64,000 bases of DNA from Rapana venosa (GCA_028751875.1 CM054140.1:11937984-12001983); one strand, 5' to 3'. Positions 27,801 to 39,810 are shown, numbered from the stretch's first letter. Translations and numbers: made by a program. The notes: generated by a model from the sequence alone, not told the origin.

Positions 27801-30221
27801 CAGTTAATTTTCAAAACCTTTATTGAAAATAGGCACTATATTGCGAATGACAATGGTAACCGTGATAGCATACAGAACCTTGCCCGCAAACCTATATTTA
27901 TCAAACAAAAATCAAGGAAGGATAACGGGTCACCATCATACCTTGACATAATCATTACTAATAACATGTTATTGACATTGTTATGTACATGTTTCTGGTA
28001 GCAAACACATTCACTGGCCATTTTAAAAGCAAGCTCCCTCTCTCTCTCCCTCTCTCTCACACACCCCTACAGGCTACACACTTATCTGGAGGTATGACAT
28101 TGAAAGACAGGCTGAAGAGAAACACACAGAACTTTGCTTAGGCTTACTTGGCACAGTGCTCTCATTATTTACACATCTCTCATCATCTGATACACAGTTT
28201 CAAACATGTCAACAAGCTGTACAAATGAAAAATCACAACACAGCTTTTTTAACATCATACTTTTGACTCCATCTAAACATATTACTTTAACTTGTTATAC
28301 ATTCATTCAAAAATCACCCAAGACTTGCATTCCACTGTCCTGACACCATAACCTCAATCATGAATTCACAACTTTCAAATTTCATTCACATCACTCTGCC
28401 CTCATTCCTTCCTCACACTTCCTCTTCCATTGATTTATACAACTTTCAGACCTACACATAACATGCTTGCACACAAACTGACAAAGCTTGAAATTATTAT
28501 AATCACTGATCACATTCTCACACCTGTCTTTTTTGTTTCTTTTCTCTTTTTAAAAAAAACCTCAAAATAAAACTTTGGGATTGAAATCGAAATAACTAAA
28601 GCTAGACCTAAACATTACAAAAAGTGTAATGGACAATGTATTGCCATATGACTATGCCAAGCTTGAGAAGCTTGATCCTTCTTCATTAGTTTTCGTTGTA
28701 AATTATTTAAGTTTATCAAATGTTGCAAAGCAGCCAGGCTAACTTTACGACACTTCTCTGGGAACCACAAAACATTAAATTTATAGTACTTACACATTCA
28801 ATGATTTACATATTTTTTTCAGCACCAAAAAAGTTTCTACCCAGCAAAGAGACAAGCAAAGCATGCATTTTAAATTAAATCCAAAATAAATCAATCTCTT
28901 TGAATCGTGTTTGATATTCAGCAGTCTTTAAAAAAGTAGGCATACCACTGTATAAACTTTTAAAAAAACCAACAAAACCAAAGCACTAACACTGGGCTAG
29001 GCTAATGCATTTTAAAATGAAAATATATGTGTGCAGATTTTGCGTTTCGTGTATTACATGAACATTTGAATTCCCTTCTTTTCCCTTTCATAAATTTCTT
29101 CTTTAGCCCTAGGCTTAAGGCTTTGGCAGAAGTAGAGGCATATAAAATACAAAATCTTCCACCAGCTGGCCTAGCAATGCCAAGCAGGCTGGTTGCTTAG
29201 CGGCAGACTTGGCACTTTGCCTCATGAATCAGGCAGAGCAGAAGAGATTACCTGTTTCCCTTTTTGTCCTCACCACTTCAGCCAGTGAGTCAGCATGACT
29301 AACTGCTAGGATGGGGAGGATGCAGGGAAGACCAGAAATGTTTGGGTACTTTGTGTCTTGTTTTGTGAAACTTTTCATCTTTTTGCCTCACTTAATTTGC
29401 ATAATTCGTGAGACTCATTTATGACACCTCAAATAACTGCACTCTTGTTTACAGCAGATTTTCATGCACAATGTTTTGAAAATCAAACTCAAACTTAGGC
29501 AAAGGCACATTGTTCACATCTTCTTGATTACCACCATAGGCATAAAGCAAAACCAGTACACTACATAAAATTAAACTTTTTTCCCTGTAATTTGTGTAAA
29601 TTATACAATCTACTGATGATAGTAATAATAAAATATCCACAACACCCCTGTATTCCAGTAAACAACCTTTGTTATACATGCAGATCTTTTGCAGTCCATT
29701 TCAACCTCCTAACCATTTACTGGCTGGACCCTGCCCACTCCCCCCACCCCCACCCCAGAAAAGAAAACCCAACAAGTGAACAAAAAAACCCAAACCCCAC
29801 CACATGTGTGTACACACACAACCAATAAACTTGGCACTGTCAATGCTTGTACAGTTTAAACCAAAGTTTGACATTATTTCTGGCATCTGATGTAGGCTAC
29901 TCAATAGAATGTCTAGACTAATTGAAAGCCATTTGTCATGTTCAGAATACTTAAATGAGATTGTTACTAATGTTAGTTTTCATAATATATTAATTTTAAG
30001 CTCCCTGATTATAATCTGGAACTGAACAACTTTTCCATAATAAAACATTCACAAGTAACATGAATAAAATGCCACTTACGTGTTCTTACGGTAATGCCAT
30101 CACAGGGAATATAAATTATTGAAATAATGCAGACGGCAGTCTGGACAGTTTCACTTGATGAACATTAATAACTGTTTGAAAAGTATCCCCATCACACTGA
30201 TTCACAGGTTAAATCTCTTGT
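27801..30221 (-). other. Probable long 3' UTR of the DNAJB gene
   Basis: About 2.4 kb downstream of the HSP40 stop is AT-rich and free of recognisable SINEs, LINEs or long microsatellites, unlike its surroundings. An AATAAA signal on the - strand (27,819-27,824) could end the transcript. Inference only; an earlier end is possible. Confidence 0.4.
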
Positions 30222-31286
30222 CTAAGATGGTGGTATACAATCTTTCAAAATGTCTTTGGCACCAGCTGGGATCCTATCTGGAAAGTTGACATCAAAGTCA
30301 ATGATGAGATCTCCTTTTCTTGTAGGCTGTTTGGCAAATGGTAGACCCTCTCCTTGGATACGACGTTGAGAGCCAGGTTTGACGACTTCTGTCAAATTAA
30401 GAGGGATTTTGCGTCCTCCCAGGGTGGGTATATAGACAGTAGTTCCACACAAAGCATCACGCAAAGAGATCTTGGCCTTGTAGTGAATGTCCTGCCCATC
30501 TCGGGTAAAGGTGGGATGGGGTTTGTCTTTGATCACAAACACAATGTCTGCAGGGATGTTAGTTGGTGTCTGATCCCCTTCTTTGGGAAAAGTGATTCTG
30601 GTTCCTGATTTCCAGCCTGGCTTGACGTCTATCTGCAAGATTTTGTCCTCCACTCGTGTAGTGCGGCCATCTGGATTCAGCACCTTGCGGGTGATTTTCA
30701 GCTTCTTAGTTGTACCATTCAGCACCTCCTCTAAGGACACCTGTAAGTCTTTCACCACTGCTGAGTCTTGATGTTTTCGACGACTCATGGGTGGACGGCC
30801 GAAACTTGTCGATGGACCACGTCCAAAGTGTGCAAAGGGATCATCATCAACGTCCATGCGATCGTCACCCCCAGAACCGCCGAAAAACATATTTCCACGC
30901 TGGGATCCTCCCATACCAAAGAGGCCGCCAAAGGGATTGTCGTCGCCGAAAAACATACGGAAAGTTTCGTGTGGGTCGCCAGTGAAGGTGTAGTGGTACG
31001 TACCTCCCTGACCACCAGGGAAACCTCCCCCGCCGCCGCCGCCACCACCACCACCAGGTACACCTCCCTTCAGTCCTTCTTCGCCATATTTATCGAAAAT
31101 CCCCCGCTTTTTCGGGTCACTCAACACATCGTAGGCTTCAGCTATTTCCTTGAACTTCTCTTCAGCGCCTGGTGACTTGTTCTTGTCGGGGTGGTACTTC
31201 AAGGCCATTTTGCGGTAAGCTTTCTTCAAATCATCTTCGGATGCATCTTTGGGTACACCCAAAATTTTATAATAGTCTTTTCCCAT
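30222..31286 (-). CDS. DNAJB1/DNAJB4-type HSP40 co-chaperone (class B J-protein)
   Basis: A cytosolic or nuclear co-chaperone that stimulates HSP70 ATPase activity and delivers clients (family knowledge). The 354-residue protein begins [20 protein letters not shown]; the J domain spans about 1-70 with the essential HPD at 32-34. A Gly/Phe-rich linker (about 75-165) contains a run of eleven glycines coded by a GGT/GGC repeat. Two C-terminal beta domains follow (about 175-340: [19 protein letters not shown] ... [13 protein letters not shown]). There is no cysteine zinc-finger, which excludes class A. The start at 31,286 is chosen over the adjacent ATG at 31,289 because it has A at -3 and G at +4. 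Length is close to DNAJB1/DNAJB4 (about 340). It is intronless here, whereas the vertebrate genes have introns; which paralogue it is cannot be settled by eye. Confidence 0.95.
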   Translation of the reverse strand: MGKDYYKILGVPKDASEDDLKKAYRKMALKYHPDKNKSPGAEEKFKEIAEAYDVLSDPKKRGIFDKYGEEGLKGGVPGGGGGGGGGGGFPGGQGGTYHYTFTGDPHETFRMFFGDDNPFGGLFGMGGSQRGNMFFGGSGGDDRMDVDDDPFAHFGRGPSTSFGRPPMSRRKHQDSAVVKDLQVSLEEVLNGTTKKLKITRKVLNPDGRTTRVEDKILQIDVKPGWKSGTRITFPKEGDQTPTNIPADIVFVIKDKPHPTFTRDGQDIHYKAKISLRDALCGTTVYIPTLGGRKIPLNLTEVVKPGSQRRIQGEGLPFAKQPTRKGDLIIDFDVNFPDRIPAGAKDILKDCIPPS

Positions 31287-31402
31287 CATAAAGGCAGCAC
31301 GTTCAGAAGAATGGAACAGTTGCAAACACTTTCAGCTATGAGACGATTACTGTTCTCTCTCCAACGGTATCGTTGCTCTGTCTGCGGAGAAGACGTCACA
31401 CG

Positions 31403-31465
31403 CCAAGATATAACCCACCGGAAATGACTCAAGAACTTTCCCGAACAAACCCGAACCTTCCAGAA
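31403..31465 (-). promoter_or_regulatory. Heat-shock promoter of the DNAJB gene
   Basis: GAA at 31,433, TTC at 31,438, GAA at 31,443, then GAA at 31,453, TTC at 31,458 and GAA at 31,463 lie in exact 5-bp phase with alternating orientation; only the pentamer at 31,448 is lost. This gives two perfect three-unit HSF-binding sites. A TATA-like TTATATC (31,407-31,413 on -) lies about 20 bp downstream, and a CRE-like TGACGTCT follows at about 31,391-31,398. Two more TTC/GAA dimers lie at 31,586-31,593 and 31,611-31,618, and CCAAT boxes near 31,490 and 31,533. Confidence 0.8.
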
Positions 31466-31619
31466 ATCGGAGATTTCCGTCAAAACCAACCAATCGTGTT
31501 ATCTGATATTCTTATTCGGGAGTGCTTTGACCAATGGACACAAACATACGAAAGTAAACAGAGTGTACGCCGTAGCAGGCAACTTTTCGGGAACTCACGA
31601 GTCCACCGCAGAATATTCC

Positions 31620-32079
31620 ATTATTTTCTGTAGACGGACTGGTTACAGTCAACCCTTTCTACCATTTCCCATTCTAATTCTACTAGGCCTGTATGGCTTT
31701 ATAGACTTTATGATGAAGGTGGCAGAGTGTAAAAAAGAAAAGACAAGTTTTGCTAGAAATTTCGGTAGCATACAAAAAATCTGTTTAGGCCTACGCGGAT
31801 TGAGAATTTCCGAATTCCTTGACACACTTGTTTGTTGTTAATCTGCAAACGTAGAGTCGTGACAAAATATCGAGCCTTGTCTGCATCGTTTCTCACAGTT
31901 ACAGAAAGGGAATAAAGAGAATTTTTTATTTAAAAAATTTGGGCAACGAAAGGAACAATGTAAATATCTACTTTCACTTTCTTTAGTAGCCTTAAAAGAC
32001 AAGTGTGTTTACGCGTTTAATAATAGCAGTCTTCTACTTGGTGCCACGTGGGAAGTGCTAACGAGATATTTATTTTATT
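31620..32079. other. Upstream flank of DNAJB, nothing recognised
   Basis: AT-rich, with no repeat similarity or exon seen. Confidence 0.4.
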
Positions 32080-32185
32080 CTTTATTCTTTTATTTCGAGG
32101 ATAATGGAATAAGCAATCATGTGCTTTTTTGTCATCAAGTCCCCGTGTGTATGCAGTTTTGTAAATTTTGTCATGAGAGAGAGCT
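32080..32185 (-). repeat. SINE-A 3' fragment
   Basis: As written on +, TATTCTTTTATTTCGAGGAT through GTGTGTATGCAGTTTTGTAA matches the SINE-A tail; the rest is missing. Confidence 0.8.
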
Positions 32186-32389
32186 GTTATCAGAAAGCAT
32201 TGGCAAAGCAGCAATACGTATATTTCCACAAAACTCCACATGACAAAACCTTGAACAGCAGAAAATTCTGTTATAGATGCATCATAACAGCTCCACTACT
32301 GACTGTAAGCAAAGTGAAAAATTGGTGCTGAATATGAACGTTACGTTGTACACCATTCCATAATGTGGTAACAACAACGAGGACAACAA

Positions 32390-32534
32390 CAATATAATAA
32401 TGATAATAATAGTTTTGTATGGCACTACATGTTGTAAAAACAAATCAAAGCCCTTGCGTTCAATCTGTTCGTACACATGCAACCAATAACAATAGTTGTA
32501 CCAAATTCATATGTAAACACCCCCGCGCGCGCAC

Positions 32535-32567
<33 letters not shown>

Positions 32568-32647
32568 GCGCTTGTATTCAATCTATTCGTAGACATGCAA
32601 CCAATAACAATTAATAGTTGTACCAAATTCAAATGTACACAGACGCG

Positions 32648-32687
<40 letters not shown>

Positions 32688-34150
32688 GGGGGGGGGGGGG
32701 GATAGGCTTGTGGTTAGAACATTGCGCTGGCAATCTGACACCCGGGTGTACAGGTGAAGACATTCACAGAAGTAGAAGGTGCTGTTTTGTGGATACATTT
32801 GTAACAGAGGCTACTGATCTTATAGTTTACTCTCTGTGGCACAGGCAGCCAGTAGAGAGATTGCAAGAAAGGAATGATGTGCTCAGATTTTTCTCTTTCT
32901 GGGGACTAGTTGAGCTGCAGAGTTTTGTATACGTTGAAGGGAGCGGATGGATAATACTGACAGACCAGCAAAAAGAAAATTGTATTAGTCGAGACTGAAA
33001 GAGTGAGAGATGTGACAAGTCTGGATTTACATCAGTTGACAGATAAATTTGGATTGCACTAATATGCCATAATTGATAGTAGCATGACTGGCAGGTCTGG
33101 CTGATGAATTTTTGAATGAAGCGTGTGTTGTTGATAACAAGACACGATAAGGAGAGTTTGTGTTTGGTTCCTACAAGCATGACTTCAGTTTTATCTGCAT
33201 TTAGCTGCAACTTGTTCGGTATCATCCCATTTTGGATATCTTGAAGGCATCAGGATATATTTGTCAAAGAGAGAAGGCAGATTTTCAGGAGTATCACTGC
33301 TTTCAATCTGAGAGTCATTGGCATAAAAATGATGGTTGATCTGATGATGGTTTCATATAAAGTATATTATGTGACAGTGGAGCTTGTAGAGAGTGAAAAG
33401 AAATAGGGCCCAGAACTGAACCCTGCAGGACTCCACAGTCCAGTTTGGCAGGTGTTGATTGAATCTGGTTTACTGCAACTGTGTGAAATCGGTCTGTTAA
33501 GGTATGAACTAAACTAAGTAAGGGCTGTACCTTAAATACCAAACTTGTTTTTTGAGACAGGAGAGGAGAATTAAAATTAATGGTGTAAAATGTGGAAGGC
33601 TGAATATGTGACGCTCCACCCCGAAATGAGTCGCTTCGCTTCTTCCGCTAGGAGCTATTTTAGGCAGGTGGGTGTGGGGATGTTGATTTTGAGATTTTGA
33701 ATAATAATTAAAATATAGCCAATCTTTTACCTTGTACTGAAGTATCAAGGTATAATTTTGCTTCCTTTTGCTTTAAAAACACATTAAAAAACACCCAAGC
33801 CCTCATTCTGATCACCTAGTACGGTGCAAAACTTGTCAGATTCTCATTTTGTTACTTACTGCAGTCTATCATTTCAATTTGCAATGACTTTTCATAGAAT
33901 TGTCCGATTTACAAACTATTTTCTGTATTGGATAGCCTTTTTATTGCAGAGTAATAAAATATTAACAACTAAAAATTGATCTCTGGTGCAAAGCGACTCA
34001 TTGGCCTATGTGGTGGAGCGTCACATAAGTATAAGTGGAGAAGAGTGAGAAGGGAGATTTCCCCTGAGTCAGAAGCCTGTAGAAACCTGTCTAAGGTGTG
34101 GACTAGGCTGGTTTCAGTGCTGTGGTAGACGCAATAGGCAACCATGTCAT
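32390..34150 (-). pseudogene. Second L2-type LINE copy, decayed and split by a MITE
   Basis: Reverse transcriptase fragments in different frames match the copy at 3,396-5,560: HSTETSLVH and ASDSGEISLLTLL (34,030-34,135), GVLQGSVLGPISF (about 33,400), [20 protein letters not shown] (about 33,200). Frameshifts and stops are many. The 3' UTR is present twice (32,447-32,570 and 32,571-32,690), each with a (CA)n tract. A 50-bp SINE-A head (GATAGGCTTGTGGTTAGAAC, about 32,700-32,748) sits between the UTR and the coding part. Confidence 0.85.
33607..34025. mobile_element. MITE copy 1, 419 bp, TA target duplication
   Basis: Ends are TGTGACGCTCCACC and its exact inverted copy. After a short mismatch the inverted similarity resumes (AATGAGTCGCTT on both sides). 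TA flanks both ends (33,605-33,606 and 34,026-34,027). It has no coding capacity and interrupts the L2 copy. A second copy is at 51,547-51,979. Confidence 0.9.
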
Positions 34151-34374
34151 GATGATCATTGTGTTGCATGGGTTATTTGAAAGTTTCTGGATTGTTTGTC
34201 ATCCTTGACCTTCCATCCCCAGGTGAAAGGGTTTAAAGATACAAATTATATTGGTATACTTTCTATATCCAGTCTTTAAAAAATCCTAAACCAGTATGAG
34301 TACAGACCTGCAAATCGTCTCCCTCTCAGTGCAAGGTATTCAGAAGGTGTGTAGGCCTGTATGTAACATAAGAG

Positions 34375-34440
34375 ATTCTATAGTTCATGTCAGTGTTTGG
34401 TGGGTCGCGGGGCACAGGCGTACCCACATGCACCTAAAAC
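34375..34440 (+). repeat. SINE-C fragment
   Basis: AGTTCATGTCAGTGTTTGGT matches the middle of SINE-C; the ends are lost. Confidence 0.5.
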
Positions 34441-34659
34441 TTGAACAGCACATTATTGGTTTATACAGTAGATGAAGCGCCTGGATAATTAGAACTTTTG
34501 GCAGTTGTGGTGTAGAATGTAAGGAGTGTTGCACATATGGTGATGCTAGCTTAAAAAACACACCCCAAACTTAAACTGTCTTAAGTTGTGTCCCCACCAA
34601 ATCTTAAAAAGAAAATATTAGACAAAAGTAGAGATGTATTATCTTGTCTGTATTGCGAT

Positions 34660-34660
34660 T

Positions 34661-34697
<37 letters not shown>

Positions 34698-34725
34698 TGT
34701 GAGTGTGTGTGAGTGTGTGTGTGAG
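34660..34725 (+). repeat. (TG)n microsatellite
   Basis: Interrupted TG run followed by G-rich sequence (34,726-34,800). Confidence 0.9.
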
Positions 34726-34823
34726 AGGGGGAGGGGGGTGTTATTGCTGTTGTTGTTGGGTGGTGGATTTTAAAAATTTTTTTGGGGGGAGGGGGTCCTT
34801 TTCCTGACTATTACTCATCATTT

Positions 34824-35164
34824 TCATTTTATTCTTTTATTTCGAGGATAGTGGAATAAGCACTCATGTGCTTTTTTTTCATCCAGTCCCCGTGTGTATG
34901 CAGGTTGTAAAGTTTGTCATCCGTTCCCTCCGGCACACAGTGGCCTACTCTTCCGAAAAGCGGAACGGGTTTAAACGTGTGCGCAAAATGTTCTGCGTGC
35001 ATTCGCACACGGGACATCGGTTTATAGTCTCATCCAAAGGACTTTTGGGGAGAGTGGAGTTCGCACTGATGTTAACTCCAGAGGAAAAATCCTCTTGAAC
35101 GAGCACAAAACCGGGTCAGCAGATCAGGAATACATCACTCTAACCACCAGGCTATCCCGACCCA
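34824..35164 (-). repeat. SINE-A, full length
   Basis: As written on +, it begins ATTCTTTTATTTCGAGGATA, has the core TTTATAGTCTCATCCAAAGG, and ends at the tRNA-like head CTAACCACCAGGCTATCCCG. Confidence 0.9.
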
Positions 35165-36230
35165 AACCAGAAAATACATGCTTGTTTTATTGTATTTGTG
35201 TATAGATCTGTATATTACTTATCCAGGGAATGCATACTTGTATTATCGTTGTACCCGTTTCTCTCTTCTTCCTTCTCCTCCTCCTCTTCCCTTCCCCCAC
35301 ACACATGATCTGTCCTGTCCCTAACCCATCTCCTCTTTCCCCGTTCACCACCCATGACCTGTCCATCACTGCTTCCTCTGACCCTTCCACCCCTTATGAT
35401 CTATCCCTACCCATCTGCTGAATTTACTTCTTCTTCTTTGTCAAACCCTCAGACAGCAATTACTGTTGTCTTGTCATATGGGTGAAAATGCGTTGTGCTG
35501 TGTCAAGCACCTGACAAGTCAGGAACCCCAGTTCATCTCACTTCAGCATCGGGCAGAATTGCTATCTTTTAAGTCTTTCTGGGGGAAAAAGGCGGGAGAA
35601 TGGAGCAAGAAGGCAGAAAATACTTTAAATAGATCAGAGAGAGGTGACAGGAAGAAAGGAACAAGGCAAAAGCAAAGAGAGGGATAGAAAAGAGGGAATT
35701 CTTTGTACAGAATTTTCAGAAGGTGGAGATGCTTTATACTGAAGGGCCCTGGGCATTCCCATGGGGGATGTAATTTCTGAAGGTTTGTTTGATTATATGA
35801 ACTGAGCAATGATTGTAATGTCAATTGCTGATTGTACTTAGTTTTGTATGTTTTGTTTTGATTTGTTTTGTTGTTGTTTTTAGAATTTAAAAAAATGTAC
35901 ATCATTTCATTGATATCTTATGTTAAAGGCGGGAGAATTGACCATAATAAGGCAGAAAATAGATCAGAGAGAGGTGACAGAAAGAAAAGGAACAAGGCAA
36001 AAGCCTTTATAACATCTTGGATTAGTTTCTTTTCTCATAACAAAGCTGTATTGACTGATTCACTTTTATTACAGTCCAGCTGATTAAGCAGACTCTCACA
36101 AGACTATCACCTATTGGAAAGAAATACTTGAATGAATTAACTGAAGAATTATTATCAAGAAACACTTGGCTTCATGACCCTCACTTACCAACCTATCCAT
36201 GTAACAGTTAAGTCTATATTTGGTTGTCTT
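35165..36230. other. Intergenic stretch with a local duplication
   Basis: A 90-bp segment at about 35,588-35,680 recurs at 35,926-36,003 (shared GGCAGAAAAT, AGATCAGAGAGAGGTGACAG, GGAACAAGGCAAAAGC). A CT-rich patch lies at 35,255-35,360. No protein recognised. Confidence 0.6.
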
Positions 36231-36254
36231 GTTTGTTTCAAGTGGTCTGCATTG

Positions 36255-37035
36255 GTGTGTGTGTGTGTGTGTTTGTGTATACATGTGTGTTTGTAAGTAA
36301 AAAATCAATGCCAGTTTTTGTTTATAACACACACACACTTCAATGAAAAGTAGGATAGTTACAGCAGCTGGTATGACCAGCCTAACACAAACACACCTAG
36401 CACACACGCCCTCTGCACCCTGTCATGGTCTAAACGACTGCACTGAGGCAAGCAACCTCCCCCATTCATAACACTGACACCAAGACCAGTCACTGATTCA
36501 GCTATTCATTCATGTTGTCATGCCCATTGCAGTGGCAGCAATTTTCTCATAAAATAGATCTCAAATCAACAGAGAAAAAGAATCCATTATATGGCAAGAC
36601 CAAAGTGCTAATCTCAGACTTGTACAGAATAAAGCTTTAAAAAAAATTGTTCAAATCATTTTAGTGCAGTCACCTCGTTGACTTCAGCATTAGGGGAGCA
36701 GTGGAGGCGAGGTCTAGTGCATAATATTTTTTCTTTTGATGTTTTCTGCAATCTGTGTCCTCCAGGTGCATGTTTGTGTATTGAAATACTGAGCAGAAAT
36801 AGGATCAAATTTTCTCTTTTTTGCATGCACACACACAGACACACACAAACACACATGTGCATGCATGCACACACAGACACACACATGCACACACACAAAA
36901 CACAACATGACATGACACCGCGCACACACACTTCATACAAAGAGCAAACTCACACACTTCACACACACACACTTCATACAAAGAGCAAATCCACACACAC
37001 ACACACACTTCAAACACACACACACACACCAATAC
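36255..37035. repeat. CA/TG-rich microsatellite cluster
   Basis: (TG)n at 36,255-36,290 and interrupted (CA)n from 36,828 to 37,035. Apparent open frames here are only His/Thr/Cys/Val repeats. Confidence 0.85.
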
Positions 37036-37374
37036 CAACACATCACACTCGCACATGAATGGTTTATTCGTCCATTCGACAAAGCTGCCCTCTTCTTAAG
37101 GATGGACTGTCCTAGAATAAGAATCTTATCATCAACATCACATGCACTGACTCTGTTCCCTCAAACACAGGGAACAGCCCACACATGACTTGGGTAAAGA
37201 AGACATTCCCAAAATTCGATCGTGACAAGCAAAGACACAGAAAATTCGTTTTTACACAACGATGGAATGGATTTTTAATTCTTTGGTCAATACATTTATG
37301 TAACATCATTTATTAAAAAGAGTATGTCACACATTCAATAAAATAAAAGTACTAAAATGGTCAGTCATTCTGTT
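37036..37374. other. Unassigned stretch
   Basis: No repeat similarity or coding motif seen. Confidence 0.4.
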
Positions 37375-37575
37375 CACGACATCACTCAACCAACTATGCG
37401 AACACATGCAGAACATCTTGCGCACATGTTAAAAAAACTTGTTCTGCCTTTTGGAAGAGCAGGCCATTTGTGGCAGTGGGAACGGATGACAACATGGTAC
37501 AAACATGGCATGCACAGAGGGGCTGGATGTAAAACAAGCACTTTAGTGCTTATTTCATCATCCTCAAAATTAAAA
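37375..37575 (+). repeat. SINE-A 3' part
   Basis: From TATGCGAACACATGCAGAAC to the tail TTATTTCATCATCCTC, with the hairpin AAGCAC-TTTA-GTGCTT intact. Confidence 0.8.
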
Positions 37576-38080
37576 AAAATTATAATTTAAAACAAAAAAG
37601 CAACAACAAGCAAGTTGATGGATGATGGCTCCCCAAAAATCAGTCAACAAACTACCCAGCCAATCAGTCAATCAATCAGCCAGCCAGTCAGCTTACCAAT
37701 CAGCCTAACATAATGTTATCATGTTGATAAACTTATCAAAAAATAGTAAGTGTGTGATTACTGCAATGACTACAAAACCGACAAAACATGATGACTGCAA
37801 ACCACATTATGATTTTTTATTTCATAAAAAAAAGGAGGAACAGAAGATCCCCCCCCCCCCTACAGAAGTATGCACACACATATGCATGCAAGCACCCATG
37901 CACGCGCGCGCACACACACACACATACACACAAAGGATAAGAGAAAAGAAAGACAATTAAAAAAAAATAATGACAGCAAAAAAATGAATAAATAAAAGAA
38001 GCTTACAGGATGGAGAGAAAACCTTAAAAGTTTGGATTTTTTTTTTAAAGACGCCTACACCATAAGCTGAGGAGCTGCCA
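37576..38080. other. Unassigned A-rich stretch
   Basis: Contains a CAGTCAAT/CAGCCAGC-type low-complexity patch (37,660-37,705), a C10 run (37,850-37,860) and (CA)n (37,905-37,933). No gene seen. Confidence 0.4.
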
Positions 38081-38215
38081 CTGTGTGTGTGTGTGTTGTG
38101 TGTGTGTGTGTGTGCAGTGTGTGTGTGTGTGTTGTGTGTGTGTGCAGTGTGTGTGTGTGTGGTGTGTGTGTGTGTGTTATGTATGTGTGCACTGTGTGTG
38201 TGCGCTCGTGTGTGT
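38081..38215 (+). repeat. (TG)n microsatellite, interrupted
   Basis: A run of TG with GTTG and GCAG interruptions. Confidence 0.9.
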
Positions 38216-38379
38216 GAGCGTGCATGTGAGCATGCATGTGAAAACGCATATGCCTGACATCATTATATCATGGATACAGATGCGTGTGCTCATGCGAGCA
38301 TGCAAATGTCTGTGCATACATGTACACAACTGCAGATGGTTGAAGACTCAAGACAGACTGGAACAGACAAATTGAAGAC

Positions 38380-38381
<2 letters not shown>

Positions 38382-38457
<76 letters not shown>
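38382..38457 (+). repeat. (AC)n microsatellite, about 38 units
   Basis: A pure AC run. Confidence 0.97.
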
Positions 38458-38458
<1 letters not shown>

Positions 38459-39066
38459 CCATGCACCGAGTTAGAGAGATGAAAGTAGGACTTCTGCAGT
38501 GGGGAAAGAGAGACAAGAATTCGCAATCAAAACCATACATTTTAATACAGAAACTAGAAATCTCGCCAGCCATTTTTTTCAGGTCATATTAAGGATGATT
38601 GAATTACACATAGTCAATCTGAACAAAAACAGGATACTGCAATCTGACATAAACACTGATATAAATATGTAACCAAATGCTGCCAGAAAAAAAGGTAAGT
38701 ACATGATATGTATCCTCAGTTCTCCATAGGCAAAATGCACACATCTGTTAAATACACATGACTTTCATTTCTGTCCTAGCATACATAACAACACTGTTGC
38801 TTCCAAACTCTCTCTACCACTCAGTAATACATATTTTCCAACACTAATTCAGAAGAATAAAAAAACCAACAACACAATAAAACTAGTAAATAATACGATG
38901 CAGGACAATTACTAGGTACGGGAATTGTCAACAGTGCTTGGGGAGTACAGAGGCTTGGTAAAGGTCAGGGTTCAGGGGTCACCTAGATCCTGGTGGGATC
39001 CGAAGGCAATACCCTTTGGGGGAGGGAGGGAGTGGGGGGTGGGTAGCAGTCAAAGGGAGCTAAGCT

Positions 39067-39186
39067 CTCTGGCCAAAACTGATCTTGAGCATTTTTGAGG
39101 AGCTTTTGTCCAGAAACTGTCTCTTGTTGATAGTCATGTCCTTCCAGGACAGTTCCCACTTATGATATAATGACAGTTTTCATCAC
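39067..39186 (-). other. Possible orphan terminal exon
   Basis: On the - strand a 39-codon frame reads KLSLYHKWELSWKDMTINKR and ends SKMLKISFGQRA-stop at 39,067. It has a protein-like composition, unlike the repeats around it. The nearest acceptor (AG at 39,163-39,164) has a poor pyrimidine tract and no upstream exon was found. It may be chance. Confidence 0.2.
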
Positions 39187-39430
39187 ATTGCAATTAACTA
39201 CCAGAGGGTACACCATCTCGACATTGGGTAGTGTTTTTTTGGTTTACAAAATTGGGTTTACGAATAATCCGTAACAACTGAACAGGCTGGAAAACTGCCA
39301 TGATGAATAGTTTGTTTTCACCGACAAGATGGGCCACACACAGTCTTCCTGGGGGTGCCATTCTGACCAGGCTGAAAGGGAAATATGCCCAAAAGGCGTA
39401 ACATTCCCCATCCTGATTTTTGTGTGTGCT

Positions 39431-39810
39431 TTGGCTAAGAGCTCTGAGGTTCACTAATGGTGAGATTTTGCGCATGCCACTTGTTTTTTCCAACCATGAA
39501 GGTAGCCGCATACCAACTTTGGGGAAGTATACTAGGTACGTTAGTGTTTCCATAACCCACTGAATGATAACATAAATTACAGGATCTAACATGTGTATTT
39601 GATCTTCTGCATGTGTATATAAGGAACTTAAGGCACTGGCAGGTCTGCAAATGCAGTTGACATGGGAGATAGTAATAATCCCCACAAAAAAGGTAATAAT
39701 CCCCACCCTTAATTCACCAGACACCCAGACACTGCCAAGATTTGAACCCATGACTTTAAGGACCCATGGGATTGAAGTCAAATGATCCTAACCACTTGGC
39801 TGTAGTGTCC
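39431..39810 (-). repeat. SINE-C, near full length
   Basis: As written on +, it begins GGCTAAGAGCTCTGAGGTTC and ends at the tRNA-like head CCTAACCACTTGGCTG. Confidence 0.85.

Noticed and set aside
35517..35535. Palindrome CCTGACAAGTCAGG as an operator or terminator
   Set aside because: A short isolated inverted repeat with no gene context; expected by chance in 64 kb.
38268..38573. Cys/Val and His/Thr-rich open frames around 36.7-40.1 kb
   Set aside because: They are translations of CA/TG microsatellites.
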